From the NCBI RefSeq assembly GCF_001269385.1, contig NZ_CXOO01000011.1:186001-250000 (forward strand): a DNA stretch of 64,000 nucleotides, given 5' to 3'. The position numbers and the translations under genes are program-made. The number at the start of each line of letters is the position of its first letter. The stretch's first letter is position 1. A model generated the notes under the pieces. It was not told the DNA's origin, searched no databases, and saw only the letters and a program-made list of their open reading frames with translations. Source of the DNA: Limnohabitans sp. DM1. Lineage in GTDB: Bacteria > Pseudomonadota > Gammaproteobacteria > Burkholderiales > Burkholderiaceae_C. Positions 18,106 through 26,289 of the stretch are shown piece by piece.

Positions 18106-21100
18106 TTAGCCCACCCACTTGCGGGCGTTTTGCCACACGCGCAACCAAGGGCTGGTGGATGCGATGTCACCACTCGTCCAGCTCATTTGCACGTTGCGGA
18201 ACACGCGCTCGGGGTGCGGCATCATGGCCGTGAAGCGCCCGTCTGCCGTGGTCACGGCCGTGAGGCCGCCCGCGCTGCCGTTGGGGTTGAAGGGGTACTC
18301 CTCCGTGGCCTGGCCGTGGTTGTCCACAAAGCGCATGGCGCCAATGGCTTGGGTTGGATTGCCCCTGTGCTTGAAGTTGGCAAAGCCTTCGCCGTGCGCC
18401 ACGGCAATCGGCAAGTGGCTACCCGCCATGCCTTGCAGGAACAGGCTGGGCGATTCCAGCACTTCGACCATGGACAGGCGGGCTTCAAAGCGCTCGCTTT
18501 GGTTGGTCGTGAAGCGCGGCCAATCTTGTGCGCCGGGGATGATGTCAGCCAGTTCGGCAAACATCTGGCAGCCGTTGCACACGCCCAGCCCGAAGGTGTC
18601 GGTGCGGCCGAAAAAGCCCTTGAACTGCTCGGCCAAAGCCGGGTTGAAAGTGATGGAACGCGCCCAGCCGATGCCTGCGCCCAAAGTGTCGCCGTAGCTG
18701 AAACCGCCGCAAGCCACCAGGCCTTTGAAATCGGCCAGCTTGGCGCGGCCCGATTGCAGGTCGGTCATGTGCACGTCGTGCGACTCGAAACCGGCTTTGT
18801 GGAAGGCGTAGGCCATTTCCACATGCGAGTTGACGCCCTGCTCACGCAAGATCGCCACTTTGGGGCGAGACAGGTTAAGGAAGGGCGCGGCCACGTTCTC
18901 AGCCGGATCAAAGCTCAGCGCCACATGCATGCCAGGGTCGTCTGCGCGCCCAGCAGCGGCGTGCTCGGCATCGGCGCAAGCGGGGTTGTCGCGCTGCTGG
19001 CAAATCTTCCAGCTCACGCTATCCCAGACCTGGTGCAGGTCTTCCAGCTTGGCGGCAAACACCTCTTTGGTGTCGCGCCAGATGCTGAGTTCGCCCACGC
19101 CTTTTTGGATGGTCGATTGCACAGGACGGGTTTTGCCAATCACATGCGTGTGTTTGGACAGGCCATGCTCGCGCAGGGTTTGCAGCACCGCGTTGCGCTC
19201 GGCCGTTCGCACCTGCAGCACCACGCCCAGCTCTTCGTTGAACAAGGCTTTGAGGGTGAGTTCGTCGCGGCGGGCGCTGACCTGGCCCGCCCAGTTTTTG
19301 GCGTCGCCATGGTCGGCGCGGCTGTCGGTGATGCCGTCGCCTTCGGTGACCAGCATGTCCACATTGAGGGCCACACCCACATGGCCTGCAAAAGCCATTT
19401 CGGCCACAGCGGCCAGCAAGCCACCGTCGCTGCGGTCGTGGTAGGCCAGGATCTGGCCTTGGGCCCGCAAGGTGTTGATGGCCTTGACCAAATTGACCAG
19501 CGCTTGCGGGTCTTCCAGATCGGGCACGCTGTCACCAAACTGGCCCAGCACCTGACCCAGCACGCTGCCGCCCATGCGGTTGCGGCCTTGGCCCAGGTCA
19601 ATCAAGAGCAGGCTGGTGTCATCGGTTTTTGCGTCCAGCTGCGGCGTGAACGTGCCGCGCACGTCGGGCAAACTGGCAAAGGCGGTGACGATCAGGCTGA
19701 CGGGCGAGGTGACTTTGTGGGTCTGACCGTTGTCGGTCCACTGCGTGCGCATCGACAAGCTGTCTTTGCCCACGGGGATCGAGATGTCGAGCGCTGGGCA
19801 CAGTTCCATGCCCACGGCTTTGACGGTTTCGTACAAAGCGGCGTCCTCGCCCGGCTCGCCGCAAGCGGCCATCCAGTTGGCGGACATCTTGACGCGGGGC
19901 AGCTCGATGGGCGCGGCCAGCAAATTGGTGATGGCCTCGGCCACGGCCATGCGGCCAGACGCTGCGGCGTTGAGCGAGGCCAGCGGCGTGCGCTCGCCCA
20001 TGCTCATGGCTTCGCCGGCAAAGCCTTGGTAGTCGGCCAAGGTCACGGCCACATCGGCCACAGGCACTTGCCAAGGGCCGACCATCTGGTCGCGGTGCGT
20101 GAGGCCGCCCACGGCGCGGTCGCCGATGGTGATGAGGAAACGCTTGGACGCCACGGTGGGGTGGCTCAACACGTCAATGACGGCTTTTTGCAGCGAGACA
20201 CCCGTCAGGTCCATGGCCGGCGACTGGCGCGCCACGGTGGTCACATCGCGGTGCATCTTGGGCGGCTTGCCCAGCAGCACGTCCATGGGCATGTCTACTG
20301 CTCGTTGAGCGTTGAGCGTTGAGCGTTGAGCGTTGGACGTTGAGCTTTGCGCGTCTTGGTCTTCACGCTCAACACTGAACGCTGAACGCTGTACGCCGTC
20401 TCCACGCTCAACACTGAACGCTGAACGCTGTACGCCGTCTTCCAGCACCAGCTGGCGCTCGTCGGTCGCCACGCCAATGACTGCAAACGGGCAGCGCTCG
20501 CGTTCGCAAAAAGCGGTGAACTGCGCCAAAGACTCGGGCGCAATGGCCAGCACATAGCGTTCCTGGCTTTCGTTGGACCAGATTTCTTTGGGCGACAGGC
20601 CAGACTCTTCGAGCTTGACGGCGCGCAAATCAAAGCGTGCGCCACGGCCCGCGTCGTTGGTCAGCTCGGGGAAAGCGTTGGACAAACCGCCCGCACCCAC
20701 GTCGTGGATGGCGAGGATCGGGTTTTGGCGGCCTTGTGCCCAGCAGTGGTTGATGACCTCTTGCGCCCGGCGCTCGATCTCGGGGTTGCCGCGCTGCACC
20801 GAGTCAAAGTCGAGGTTGGCGGCGTTGGTGCCGGTGGCCATGGAGCTGGCCGCACTGCCGCCCATACCGATGCGCATGCCGGGGCCGCCCAGCTGGATCA
20901 GCAAGCTGCCTGCGGGAAATTCGATTTTTTTGGTTTGCTCGGCGTCGATCTGACCCAAACCGCCCGCGATCATGATGGGCTTGTGGTAACCGCGCACCAC
21001 GCCGTCCACGGTCTGCTCGTATTCGCGGAAATAGCCCAGCAAATTGGGGCGGCCAAACTCATTGTTGAAGGCCGCGCCACCCAAAGGGCCTTCGGTCATG

Positions 21101-22212
21101 ATCTGCAAGGGGCTGGCGATGTGCTCGGGTTTGCCGCCCGCTTGGTCAGACATGCCGCCCCAGAGTTTGGACACCGTGAAGCCACTCAAACCCGCCTTGG
21201 GCTTGGAGCCGCGACCCGTCGCGCCCTCGTCGCGGATCTCGCCGCCCGCGCCTGTGGATGCGCCGGGGAACGGTGAAATCGCGGTCGGGTGGTTGTGGGT
21301 TTCCACCTTCATGAGCACATGGTGCAAGGCTTGTTCGGCTTGGTAAGCCGCGCCCTGCCCTGACGTTCTGGCCACAAAACGCTCCACCGTGTGGCCTTCC
21401 ATCACCGAAGCGTTGTCCGAATAAGCCACCACGGTGTGCTGGGGGCTCAGCTGGTGCGTGTTGCGGATCATGCCGAACAGGCTCTTGGGCTGGGCCACAC
21501 CGTCGATGGTGAACTCGGCGTTGAAAATCTTGTGGCGGCAGTGCTCGCTGTTGGCCTGCGCAAACATCATCAACTCCACATCGGTGGGGTTGCGGTTCAG
21601 ACCCGTGAAGGCGGTGACCAGGTAATCGATTTCGTCCTCGGCCAGGGCCAGGCCCCAAACCTTATTGGCATCGACCAAAGCCGCGCGACCGCCACCCAAC
21701 ACGTCCACATGGTCCATGGGTGCGGGGTCAAGGGCTGTGAACAAGGCCGCAGCATCATCCCGGCTGGGCATGGCCGACTCGGTCATGCGGTCGTGCAGCA
21801 CAGCGGCCACTTGGCCCAGTTGTTCTGCCGACAGTTTTGCGGTGCTGAGCAGGCCCGATTTCATGGTCAAACGGTATTCGGTCAAGCGCTCGACGCGGCG
21901 CAGGTCAAAACCGCAGTTGTGCGCGATGTCGGTGGCTTTGGAAGCCCAGGGGGAGACCGTACCGATACGGGGGCTGACCACAATCAGGGGGCCATCGACC
22001 GAGCCCGTGTAAGGCTCGCCGTAGGTCAACAGTGCAGCGAGGGTCTGCTTTTGGCCGTCTTGCAGGGGCTCAGTGCTGGCCACCAGGTGCACAAAACGGG
22101 CTGAAATGCCCAAAATTTGCGGCGAAATGGCTGCCAAACGTGGCAAAAGCTGGGCAATACGAAAGTCGCTGAGGGCGCTGGCGCCTTCAAAAGTCGTGAT
22201 GTGCGGGGACAC
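18106..22212 (-). CDS. purL: phosphoribosylformylglycinamidine synthase PurL (large form) with repeat insertion
   Basis: A 1368-residue single-chain FGAM synthase: it converts FGAR, glutamine and ATP to FGAM in purine synthesis. The N-terminal PurS-like part, the two synthetase halves ([30 protein letters not shown]) and the C-terminal glutaminase ([12 protein letters not shown] with the nucleophile near Cys1212; HGEGFANF) are all present. Proteobacterial PurL is usually near 1300 residues. The excess is partly explained by an insertion at about residues 590-636, where the normal loop before [18 protein letters not shown] is replaced by tandem QRSAFSVER units and an STLNAQR tract. These residues come from DNA repeats (20304-20441) and read through in frame with no stop. 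The rest of the protein looks intact, so it is probably functional. Confidence 0.95.
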   Translation of the reverse strand: MSPHITTFEGASALSDFRIAQLLPRLAAISPQILGISARFVHLVASTEPLQDGQKQTLAALLTYGEPYTGSVDGPLIVVSPRIGTVSPWASKATDIAHNCGFDLRRVERLTEYRLTMKSGLLSTAKLSAEQLGQVAAVLHDRMTESAMPSRDDAAALFTALDPAPMDHVDVLGGGRAALVDANKVWGLALAEDEIDYLVTAFTGLNRNPTDVELMMFAQANSEHCRHKIFNAEFTIDGVAQPKSLFGMIRNTHQLSPQHTVVAYSDNASVMEGHTVERFVARTSGQGAAYQAEQALHHVLMKVETHNHPTAISPFPGASTGAGGEIRDEGATGRGSKPKAGLSGFTVSKLWGGMSDQAGGKPEHIASPLQIMTEGPLGGAAFNNEFGRPNLLGYFREYEQTVDGVVRGYHKPIMIAGGLGQIDAEQTKKIEFPAGSLLIQLGGPGMRIGMGGSAASSMATGTNAANLDFDSVQRGNPEIERRAQEVINHCWAQGRQNPILAIHDVGAGGLSNAFPELTNDAGRGARFDLRAVKLEESGLSPKEIWSNESQERYVLAIAPESLAQFTAFCERERCPFAVIGVATDERQLVLEDGVQRSAFSVERGDGVQRSAFSVEREDQDAQSSTSNAQRSTLNAQRAVDMPMDVLLGKPPKMHRDVTTVARQSPAMDLTGVSLQKAVIDVLSHPTVASKRFLITIGDRAVGGLTHRDQMVGPWQVPVADVAVTLADYQGFAGEAMSMGERTPLASLNAAASGRMAVAEAITNLLAAPIELPRVKMSANWMAACGEPGEDAALYETVKAVGMELCPALDISIPVGKDSLSMRTQWTDNGQTHKVTSPVSLIVTAFASLPDVRGTFTPQLDAKTDDTSLLLIDLGQGRNRMGGSVLGQVLGQFGDSVPDLEDPQALVNLVKAINTLRAQGQILAYHDRSDGGLLAAVAEMAFAGHVGVALNVDMLVTEGDGITDSRADHGDAKNWAGQVSARRDELTLKALFNEELGVVLQVRTAERNAVLQTLREHGLSKHTHVIGKTRPVQSTIQKGVGELSIWRDTKEVFAAKLEDLHQVWDSVSWKICQQRDNPACADAEHAAAGRADDPGMHVALSFDPAENVAAPFLNLSRPKVAILREQGVNSHVEMAYAFHKAGFESHDVHMTDLQSGRAKLADFKGLVACGGFSYGDTLGAGIGWARSITFNPALAEQFKGFFGRTDTFGLGVCNGCQMFAELADIIPGAQDWPRFTTNQSERFEARLSMVEVLESPSLFLQGMAGSHLPIAVAHGEGFANFKHRGNPTQAIGAMRFVDNHGQATEEYPFNPNGSAGGLTAVTTADGRFTAMMPHPERVFRNVQMSWTSGDIASTSPWLRVWQNARKWVG
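20304..20441. repeat. heptanucleotide array and 39-bp tandem repeat inside purL
   Basis: On the plus strand GTTGAGC is repeated in four perfect copies (20304-20331), then GTTGGAC, then GTTGAGC (to 20345). After an 18-base spacer the other arm carries the reverse complement and variants (GCTCAAC, ACTGAAC, GCTGAAC, GCTGTAC). This arm sits in a 39-bp unit that occurs twice, starting at 20364 and 20403, with at most one or two differences. The two arms are inverted relative to each other and could fold into a long hairpin. A 7-base unit is not a multiple of three, so copy-number change would shift the purL frame; the 39-bp unit adds exactly 13 residues. Confidence 0.92.
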
Positions 22213-22352
22213 GGGGTGGCCTTGTAAAGAGACAGAAAACCGTCATTCCGGGGCCGCTGACTGGGGCTGGCCGGCAAAGGAGGTATTTTAACGGGGGAAA
22301 CCCGTATCTGGCGGCGAGATGGACAGACAGAGGACTGTCTTTTTCAAGAAGC

Positions 22353-22383
22353 AAAAAAGCCGTGCCGCACAAGCGGCTCGGCT
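22353..22383 (-). terminator. rho-independent terminator of the GntR-dioxygenase-SAF operon
   Basis: On the minus strand AGCCGAGCCGC and GCGGCACGGCT pair (one central mismatch) around TTGT, followed by TTTTTT (the A-run at 22353-22358). It lies 26 bases after the stop at 22409. A second small hairpin with a T-run faces the other way at 22325-22344, but no plus-strand gene precedes it. Confidence 0.85.
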
Positions 22384-22408
22384 CTTTGATCAGAACGTGC
22401 AGGACCGA

Positions 22409-23752
22409 TCAACCCAGCACCGAAGTCGCCTCCATTTCGCGCCGGATTTGGTAGGCATGGGTGCTGGTGTCCATGGCCACGTCGTCCCAAGTCAGGCTTT
22501 GGCCTTTGGCCACGGGGCGAATGACTTTCACGCCGTGCGCCAGGCCCAGCGGCACGCCGCCCATGCGCTTGGAGGTGGCCGCTGGCAGCAGCTTGCCCCA
22601 GACGGTGTAGCCGCCCTCGCCGTCCAGCATGTCGCCGGGCTTCAAATCTCGTTTGGCGGTGGCCACCACGTCGGCGTTCCAGCCGATGGCCACGCCCGTG
22701 GGCTCGTTGCGCAGTGCGACGCTCGCCACACTCACGCCCACTTCGAGGCCAATCAAGTGCCAGCGCTTGTAGAGCGTGAAGTAACGGCCCGACGGATCGG
22801 TGTGGGCGTTGTACTCTTCAAAGCAGTTCTTGATGTAGTCGGTTTCGGCCTCCACCGTGACCCACACGCCCATGCGGATGTCGTAGGGGATTTTTCGGCC
22901 ATCGGTTTCCAGGCTCGAGATCACCTCGACCATGCCCTTGCGCTCGAGCACACCGCCTTCCGAGATCGGGCGGGTGACGTAGGGAATGTCTTCCACGCTG
23001 GCGGGGGGGTACAGCAAACCGTTGCTGGGCACGCCCAAACCGGTGGCATTGGACACGGCAGTGCTCTCGATCGAGGGCTTGGAGCCGTCCAAGAAGCTGT
23101 TGAACATTTTGGGGTTCAGGCCGCCGCGCTCGGCCTGCTCGGGCGTGAGGCCGTAATAGCCCCACACGGTCTCGGGCGTGGATTCACTGAAGTGCGGCAA
23201 CCACTTGTGGCCCCGGCCTGCGGCCACGACCGGAAATCCGCAGGTGCGTGCCCAATCGACCAAATCACAAATGAGCGCGGGCTGGTCGCCAAAAGCCAAT
23301 GAGTACACCACGCCCGCCGTTTGCGCACGAGTCGCAAGCAAAGGGCCGCAAAAGGCGTCGGCCTCTACCGTGACGTTGACCACATGTTTGCGGTGGGCAA
23401 AGGCTTCCAGAATGTGGTCCACCGCGTGAAGGGGGGAGCCTGTGCATTCCACGATCACGTCCACCGCCGGGTGGCGCACCAGGCTTTGCCAATCGTCGCC
23501 AACGTAAGTGGTACTGTTTTTGACCGCATCGTCCAAGCTGGTGGCCGTGAGGCGCTCAGCTTCCCAGCCCACGCGGGCCAGGTTGGCGCGGGCACCGTCG
23601 GGCGACAGGTCGGCAATGCCCACCAAGTGCACGCCGGGGGTGCGCGGAATTTGCGCCAAGTACATGGAGCCGAATTTGCCCGCACCGATCAGGCCGATGC
23701 GGATGGGGCGGTTTTCGGCCGCACGTTGCAGGAGTTTGGCGTGCAGGTTCAT
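22409..23752 (-). CDS. NAD(P)-dependent homoserine-dehydrogenase-like oxidoreductase with SAF domain
   Basis: A 447-residue protein. A Rossmann fold opens at about residue 18 (IRIGLIGAGKFGSMYLAQ), followed by VDVIVECTGSPLHAVDHI and TVEADAFCGPLLATRA. The C-terminal part (about 330-447, containing DVVATAKRDLKPGDMLDGEGG) is a SAF-type domain, as found in sialic acid synthases and altronate dehydratases. The family is usually labelled 'homoserine dehydrogenase-like/SAF', and its substrate is not known to me. The ATG at 23752 overlaps the stop of the dioxygenase gene by ATGA. The neighbour set suggests a catabolic pathway in which an oxygenase product is further oxidised. Confidence 0.8.
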   Translation of the reverse strand: MNLHAKLLQRAAENRPIRIGLIGAGKFGSMYLAQIPRTPGVHLVGIADLSPDGARANLARVGWEAERLTATSLDDAVKNSTTYVGDDWQSLVRHPAVDVIVECTGSPLHAVDHILEAFAHRKHVVNVTVEADAFCGPLLATRAQTAGVVYSLAFGDQPALICDLVDWARTCGFPVVAAGRGHKWLPHFSESTPETVWGYYGLTPEQAERGGLNPKMFNSFLDGSKPSIESTAVSNATGLGVPSNGLLYPPASVEDIPYVTRPISEGGVLERKGMVEVISSLETDGRKIPYDIRMGVWVTVEAETDYIKNCFEEYNAHTDPSGRYFTLYKRWHLIGLEVGVSVASVALRNEPTGVAIGWNADVVATAKRDLKPGDMLDGEGGYTVWGKLLPAATSKRMGGVPLGLAHGVKVIRPVAKGQSLTWDDVAMDTSTHAYQIRREMEATSVLG

Positions 23753-24621
23753 GCGGCTTCTTTCAAGACATCGAGCGAAGTTTTCAGGGCGCTTTCGGGC
23801 ATGCCGCCCTTCCAGGGCAAGTCCACCGGGTAGCTGTTGACCAGGCAGTCGTCGGGCAAGCAGCTGATGGGCGTGAAGTCGCGGTGGGCGATGTATTCGG
23901 GGCGCTTGTGGCGGCGGATGTGGTTGGACACGGCGCACAGGCTCAGGTACACACTCACCCGGTTCCAGGGCGAGAGGTTGCTGGCCGAGGCGTGCACCAA
24001 GCAGCTATGGAACAAGATCATGGAGCCGGCTGGGCCCGTGGGGCTGACGATGCCGCCTTCTTTGCCGCCAGCGCGCTCGACCAACTGGGCAATCAGGTCA
24101 TTGTCCACCGTCCACAAGGGGTAACTGGTGGTGGACAGGTCGTGTTTGGCCTCGACCACGCCCTTTTTGTGGCTGCCGGGGATGAACATCAGCGGGCCAT
24201 TGAAGGGGTTCACGTCGTCCAAGAAAATCGCCACGTTCATGGCCCGCTCGGTGGGCATCATGTCGTCGTTGAGCCAGGTGCCGTAGTCTTGGTGCCACTG
24301 CCACACATCGCCTTCAAAAGCCATCTTGCCGTTGATCTTGAACTGGTGCATGTAGAGCTCTTCGCCAAACAGGTCTTGCACCGGCCCGATCATGCGGGGG
24401 TGGCGCGCCAACTTGGCAAAAGGCTCGCTGTACATGTGGGCGGCAAAGTTGGTGCGCACGGCGTCGCTGCCTTTTTCGCGCACGTTGTAGGCCTCGCGGC
24501 GGCTGTACAACTCGGGCACGGCATCGGTCAGCGCTTTGGTTTCTTCAGGGGTGAACAAACCAGGGAAAAACAAATAACCATCGCGGTCAAATTGCGCCAA
24601 TTGCTCAGGGGTCAATCTCAT
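23749..24621 (-). CDS. phytanoyl-CoA dioxygenase (PhyH) family Fe(II)/2-oxoglutarate oxygenase
   Basis: A 290-residue non-haem iron oxygenase. The metal-binding HxD is in VWQWHQDYGTW (about residues 105-110) and the distal His in LFHSCLVHAS (about 215-225). Upstream MYSEPFAKLARHPRMIGPVQ and downstream SNLSPWNRVSVYLSLC also match PhyH proteins of the ectoine-hydroxylase-like group. It should hydroxylate a small substrate using O2 and 2-oxoglutarate. The ATG at 24621 (MRLTPEQLAQFDRDGYLFFPG, the conserved start, given in part) overlaps the GntR stop by 4 bases. An upstream in-frame extension to 24777 is coding in another frame and not part of the protein. Confidence 0.87.
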   Translation of the reverse strand: MRLTPEQLAQFDRDGYLFFPGLFTPEETKALTDAVPELYSRREAYNVREKGSDAVRTNFAAHMYSEPFAKLARHPRMIGPVQDLFGEELYMHQFKINGKMAFEGDVWQWHQDYGTWLNDDMMPTERAMNVAIFLDDVNPFNGPLMFIPGSHKKGVVEAKHDLSTTSYPLWTVDNDLIAQLVERAGGKEGGIVSPTGPAGSMILFHSCLVHASASNLSPWNRVSVYLSLCAVSNHIRRHKRPEYIAHRDFTPISCLPDDCLVNSYPVDLPWKGGMPESALKTSLDVLKEAA

Positions 24622-25307
24622 GCTTGCGCTCCTTTTTGAGGGGGGTGGGAAAGTTGTTCGATCAAGCGGGCTGTGAGTTGCACGCTGGCCTCTTGTGCGT
24701 GTTCTTGCACCAGGCGAACGGCCAGATCGACATCTGACGCGGCAATGGCCTGTGCAATCGCTTCGTGTTCGTCCCACACCGTTTGACGTTGTTGCGAGGA
24801 TTGCAGCACCGCACCCATGACGCGCTTGAGGTGGTGCCAGTGCAGGTCAATGCTTTGCGCGATCAGCGGGTTGCCTGACGCTTCGTAGATGGCCCGATGA
24901 AAGGCCAAGTCGGCCTGGATCATGGCTTGCACGTCTCGCCCACTTTCGGCACGGCGGCCCTGGCGCAAGATGCCCGGTGCCAAGCGGGCACCGCGTTCGG
25001 CCGCCAGCCGCACAGCCAAGGCGTCCAGACTGCCGCGCACCTGGTAAACCTGTGCAATCCAGCCCACATCCAGCTGCGTGACCCGCACACCTCGGCCAGG
25101 CGCATCCTCCACAAAACCGTCTTTTTTGAGCAGGCGCAGGGCCTGCAGCACAGGTTGACGTGACACCGCAAAGCGCTGCGCCAGATCGTCTTGTGTCAGC
25201 CGTTCGCCCGGCGCCAAGCTGCCTTCGCTGATCGCGTCGAGCAAGCGGGCGTAAATTTGCTCGACGAGATCGGGGGCAGTGGTCAATTGAAGGGCTGGAT
25301 GGCTCAT
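24618..25307 (-). CDS. GntR/FCD-family transcriptional regulator
   Basis: A 229-residue regulator with an N-terminal winged helix (LVEQIYARLLDAISEG, DLAQRFAVSRQPVLQALRLL, about 15-80) and a C-terminal FCD ligand domain (QADLAFHRAIYEASGN, HWHHLKRVM, EHEAIAQAI). Its FCD histidines/aspartate would bind a metal and a carboxylate effector. It is the first gene of a three-gene overlapping operon and probably controls it. A perfect palindrome directly upstream is the likely operator. The ATG at 25307 abuts that palindrome and has no ribosome-binding site, so the mRNA may be leaderless; a TTG at 25346 is the alternative but reads through the palindrome with unlikely residues. Confidence 0.85.
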   Translation of the reverse strand: MSHPALQLTTAPDLVEQIYARLLDAISEGSLAPGERLTQDDLAQRFAVSRQPVLQALRLLKKDGFVEDAPGRGVRVTQLDVGWIAQVYQVRGSLDALAVRLAAERGARLAPGILRQGRRAESGRDVQAMIQADLAFHRAIYEASGNPLIAQSIDLHWHHLKRVMGAVLQSSQQRQTVWDEHEAIAQAIAASDVDLAVRLVQEHAQEASVQLTARLIEQLSHPPQKGAQA

Positions 25308-25346
25308 TTCTGTATACAGAATACAAATTTTCGTGCATACCTCCAA
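25308..25346 (-). promoter_or_regulatory. promoter and palindromic operator of the GntR operon
   Basis: TTCTGTATACAGAA at 25308-25321 is a perfect 14-bp palindrome touching the start codon. On the minus strand TTGGAG (25346-25341) and TATTCT, 17 bases further on, could be the -35 and -10. Transcription would then start at or a few bases before the ATG, and a bound GntR dimer would block it. Confidence 0.55.
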
Positions 25347-25447
25347 CCCGTGTTTACCCGGTGCTCAGCACACTGCTGGGTTGAGCCGCTTGAATACCCT
25401 CGTGGGGTTGTTGGAAGGCCCGGCAACCAGCCCCAGGGGGTCAATGG

Positions 25448-25453
25448 GATAAT
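25448..25453 (+). promoter_or_regulatory. -10-like GATAAT immediately before map
   Basis: GATAAT ends 7 bases before the map ATG and no ribosome-binding site is visible between them. This spacing puts the transcription start at or next to the ATG. The -35 is not clear. Confidence 0.35.
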
Positions 25454-25460
25454 CTGCCCT

Positions 25461-26288
25461 ATGACGATCACCCTCAAAACCGCCCAAGACATCGAAGGCA
25501 TGCGCCTGGCTTGCCGCCTGGCCTCCGAAGTCCTCGACTACATCGAACCCTTCATCAAACCTGGCATCACCACCAACGAAATCGACAAGCTGTGCCACGA
25601 CTACATGGTCGATGTGCAAGGCTGCATTCCCGCCCCGCTGAACTACGCGCCAGGTGGCTACAAGCCCTATCCCAAGTCGATCTGCACCTCGATCAACCAC
25701 CAGGTCTGCCACGGCATTCCCAACGACAAGCCGCTCAAAAAAGGCGACTCACTCAACATCGACATCACCACCATCAAGGACGGCTGGCACGGCGACACCA
25801 GCCGCATGTTCCATGTGGGCGAAGCCTCAATCGCAGCCAAACGCCTGGCCAAGGTCACCTATGAAGCCATGTGGAAAGGCATTGAGCAGGTCAAGCCCGG
25901 CGCCTATTTGGGTGACATTGGCCATGCCATTCAAAAATTTGCCGAAGGTCACGGCTTTTCAGTGGTGCGCGAGTTTTGCGGGCACGGCATTGGCCGAGGC
26001 TTTCACGAAGAGCCGCAAGTGTTGCATTACGGCAAGCCCGGCACCCTGGTCGAGTTGGTGCCCGGCATGGTGTTCACCATCGAGCCCATGATCAACGCAG
26101 GCAAGCGCGACATCAAGGAAATGGGCGACGGCTGGACCATCGTGACCAAAGACCATTCGCTGTCGGCCCAATGGGAGCACACGGTGGTGGTGACGGAAAC
26201 CGGCTACGAGGTCTTGACCTTGTCTGCAGGCAGCCCCGCCATCCCGGCATTCATCCAGCCCGTCATCCCCGACAAAGCCACCGCCTGA
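25461..26288 (+). CDS. map: type I methionine aminopeptidase
   Basis: A 275-residue cytosolic metallo-aminopeptidase that removes the initiator methionine. The pita-bread fold residues are visible: Asp in [12 protein letters not shown] (both Asp ligands), His in [19 protein letters not shown], Glu in VFTIEPMI and Glu in [18 protein letters not shown]. The length is that of the E. coli type I enzyme plus a short tail. The ATG at 25461 ([17 protein letters not shown]) is the family start; the open frame upstream covers the promoter region. glnD begins one base after the stop codon, a pairing well known in proteobacteria. Confidence 0.96.
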   Translation: MTITLKTAQDIEGMRLACRLASEVLDYIEPFIKPGITTNEIDKLCHDYMVDVQGCIPAPLNYAPGGYKPYPKSICTSINHQVCHGIPNDKPLKKGDSLNIDITTIKDGWHGDTSRMFHVGEASIAAKRLAKVTYEAMWKGIEQVKPGAYLGDIGHAIQKFAEGHGFSVVREFCGHGIGRGFHEEPQVLHYGKPGTLVELVPGMVFTIEPMINAGKRDIKEMGDGWTIVTKDHSLSAQWEHTVVVTETGYEVLTLSAGSPAIPAFIQPVIPDKATA

Positions 26289-26289
26289 G

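Noticed and set aside
18091..20322. 743-codon plus-strand open frame opposite purL
   Set aside because: It is antisense to a fully conserved gene; the His/Gly/Val-rich composition is that of a shadow frame in GC-rich DNA.
20304..20441. CRISPR array
   Set aside because: The units are 7 and 39 bp without unique spacers and lie inside a coding gene.
22325..22344. Plus-strand terminator AGACAG-AGGA-CTGTCT-TTTT
   Set aside because: No plus-strand gene ends before it; it may be chance or a remnant next to the real minus-strand terminator.
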